DNA of 64,000 bases, from NCBI RefSeq assembly GCF_032121415.1, contig NZ_CP135079.1, forward strand, positions 2,108,001-2,172,000, given 5' to 3'. This document shows, one piece after another, positions 62,469-64,000 of this stretch. Each line of letters begins with the position of its first letter. Within the stretch, counting starts at the first letter, position 1. The notes below the pieces were generated by a model. The model saw only the letters and a program-made list of their open reading frames with translations, did not search any database and was not told the DNA's origin. The stretch comes from Streptomyces parvus. GTDB taxonomy: Bacteria; Actinomycetota; Actinomycetes; Streptomycetales; Streptomycetaceae. Position numbers and translations under genes: made by a program.

Positions 62469-64000
62469 GTACGCAGTGCCAGCGCCCCGCGTGCGAGGGG
62501 AACTACGAGGACATGGGCGGCGGTGAGCTGTACTGCGACACCTGCGGTCTGGCTCCGGTCGTCTCGCCGACGGGCATGGTCTCCTCGCCGCCGACCGGGA
62601 TCGCCGGGGGTGGCCGGGCGAGCGGCCCGGACAGCTCCTCGCAGCGCTCCAGCTCCCGTGCCTCCGCCCGGTCCTCGTCCCGTTCGTCGACCTCGCGCCG
62701 TTCGGTCTCCGGCAGGCTGTCGCGTTCGCTGTCCGGGGCGTCCACCTCCCGTTCGGTCTCGGTGCGCTCCTCCGGCTCGACGTCGGCGGCCTCGGCCCGG
62801 GGGCGGCTCGGCGTCGGCCTGGTGGAGGTTCCGGACGTCCCCCGGCCCGATCCGCGTACGGCGGTGATGGAGCGGGCGGAGGTGCCCGAGCGCAAGCGGT
62901 TCTGCTCCCGCTCGGACTGCGGGGCCCCGGTGGGCCGTTCGCGGGGTGAGCGGCCGGGCCGTACGGAGGGGTTCTGCACCAAGTGCGGCCACCCGTACTC
63001 CTTCGTGCCGAAGCTGACCGGCGGCGACATCGTGCACGGCCAGTACGAGGTCGTGGGCTGTCTGGCGCACGGCGGCCTCGGCTGGGTGTATCTCGCGGTG
63101 GACCGGGCCGTCTCCGACCGCTGGGTGGTCCTCAAGGGCCTGCTGGACACCGGCGACCAGGACGCGATGGCGGCCGCGATCTCCGAGCGCCGCTTCCTCG
63201 CCGAGATCGAGCACTCCAACATCGTGCGGATCTACAACTTCGTCGAGCACCTGGACCAGCGCACCGGCTCCCTCGACGGCTACATCGTCATGGAGTACGT
63301 CGGCGGCAAGGCCCTCAAGGAGATCGCCAACGACCGCCGCACCCCGGCCGGGAAGCGTGACCCGCTGCCGGTGGAGCAGGCCTGCGCGTACGGCATCGAG
63401 GCCCTGGAGGCGCTCGGCCATCTGCACAGCCGCAATCTGCTCTACTGCGACTTCAAGGTCGACAACGCGATCCAGACCGAGGACCAGCTCAAGCTGATCG
63501 ACATGGGCGCGGTGCGCCGGATGGACGACGACGAGTCCGCGATCTACGGCACGGTCGGCTACCAGGCCCCCGAGGTGGCGGAGCTGGGCCCGTCGGTCGC
63601 CTCCGACCTGTACACGGTGGCCCGGACGCTGGCGGTCCTCACCTTCGACTTCCAGGGGTACACGAACGTCTTCGTGGACTCGCTGCCGGACCCGGACACC
63701 ATCGAGGTGTTCCGCACCTACGAGTCGTTCTACCGGCTGCTGGTGCGGGCCACCGATCCGGACCCGGCCCGGCGGTTCGGCTCCGCCGCGGAGATGGCCG
63801 AGCAGCTGACGGGGGTGCTGCGGGAGGTCGTGGCGCTGCAGACCGGCCGGCCGCGCCCGGCCCTGTCCACACTGTTCGGCGCGGAACTGCGCGTGGTCGA
63901 CACGGAGTTGTTCGCCCCGCAGACGGACGACGTCTCCCAGCTGGGCGGCCGGGACACCGGCTCCGCGCGGGGCGGGCCGCTGGGCCGCCGCAAGGGCCGC
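62465..64000 (+). CDS. pknG: PknG-like serine/threonine protein kinase (C terminus beyond the window)
   Basis: 512 codons present, no stop. Order: an N-terminal zinc ribbon (CxxxxC at 5-10, CxxC at 24-27); a Ser/Arg-rich low-complexity region (about 57-115); a second, rubredoxin-like ribbon (CSRSDC at 147-152, CTKC at 171-174); then the kinase domain. Kinase motifs: glycine loop CLAHGGLGWVYLAVDR, Lys224 in VVLKGL, catalytic Asp329 in LLYCDFKVDN, metal Asp346 in LIDMGAV and the YGTVGYQAPE activation segment. M. tuberculosis PknG shares the AHGGLGW, VVLKG and YSF-P-L spacing and adds a TPR domain, expected outside. PknG controls glutamate metabolism via GarA/OdhI. Confidence 0.93.
   Translation, partial: MSTQCQRPACEGNYEDMGGGELYCDTCGLAPVVSPTGMVSSPPTGIAGGGRASGPDSSSQRSSSRASARSSSRSSTSRRSVSGRLSRSLSGASTSRSVSVRSSGSTSAASARGRLGVGLVEVPDVPRPDPRTAVMERAEVPERKRFCSRSDCGAPVGRSRGERPGRTEGFCTKCGHPYSFVPKLTGGDIVHGQYEVVGCLAHGGLGWVYLAVDRAVSDRWVVLKGLLDTGDQDAMAAAISERRFLAEIEHSNIVRIYNFVEHLDQRTGSLDGYIVMEYVGGKALKEIANDRRTPAGKRDPLPVEQACAYGIEALEALGHLHSRNLLYCDFKVDNAIQTEDQLKLIDMGAVRRMDDDESAIYGTVGYQAPEVAELGPSVASDLYTVARTLAVLTFDFQGYTNVFVDSLPDPDTIEVFRTYESFYRLLVRATDPDPARRFGSAAEMAEQLTGVLREVVALQTGRPRPALSTLFGAELRVVDTELFAPQTDDVSQLGGRDTGSARGGPLGRRKGR

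Overview
This window is a stretch of Streptomyces chromosome. The DNA is very GC-rich, with third codon positions almost all G or C and many GTG starts. The gene set and order (clpX-clpP2-clpP1-tig, sodF, pepN, the csn chitosan-oligosaccharide operon, a glnX/glnH/pknG cluster) match, from memory, the part of the S. coelicolor chromosome numbered about SCO2617 to SCO2666. I see no insertion sequence, prophage, integrase or CRISPR array. This is mostly core and lineage-conserved chromosome, with about 44 protein genes, two tRNA genes, one clear toxin pseudogene and many strong hairpin terminators.

Layout. Positions 1-3429 (minus strand) hold the protein quality-control block: clpX (partial), clpP2, clpP1 with a ClgR-type box upstream, and tig. 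Two divergent tRNA genes follow (Pro-UGG minus, Gly-UCC plus). Positions 3996-10657 carry a small membrane protein, an acyltransferase, an HD-domain protein, a cation/proton antiporter, a membrane-bound SpoIIE-type phosphatase, a Fpg/Nei glycosylase and rpiB. Positions 10919-17684 contain three paralogous APC amino-acid permeases around an FAD oxidoreductase and bioY. Positions 17906-22968 are a secreted glycerophosphodiesterase, a Dps-like protein with a histone-like tail, a transketolase, and sodF behind tandem Nur-like boxes. Positions 23264-28525 are small accessory enzymes, an HTH protein and an AzgA-type purine permease.

Positions 28703-40446 contain two aminopeptidase N genes flanking an AbiEi/DUF559-like protein, a large secreted subtilase and asd, with a decayed mazF between asd and the second pepN. 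Positions 40606-46038 contain a probably broken secreted-protein gene, allantoicase, a LysR regulator, a small membrane protein, malQ, and a tiny repeat protein translationally coupled to malQ. Positions 46346-51306 hold a secreted GH84-type enzyme, an HNH endonuclease and an MscS channel. Positions 51541-58266 are the csnR-E-F-G-H-K operon (ROK repressor, ABC importer, GH4 glycosidase, BadF-type kinase) with a perfect palindromic operator. Positions 58555-64000 are a GlnX-GlnH-(unknown coiled-coil protein)-PknG cluster, with pknG running off the right edge.

How it fits together. The first part preserves an actinobacterial neighbourhood known from Mycobacterium (clpX, clpP2, clpP1, tig, nei, rpiB, Rv2466c-like, pepN), opened here by about 17 kb of inserted genes between rpiB and the Rv2466c homologue. 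The csn operon imports and processes amino-sugar oligomers. The last cluster looks like an amino-acid-sensing PknG pathway with an extra component and an unusual Ser/Arg-rich PknG N terminus.
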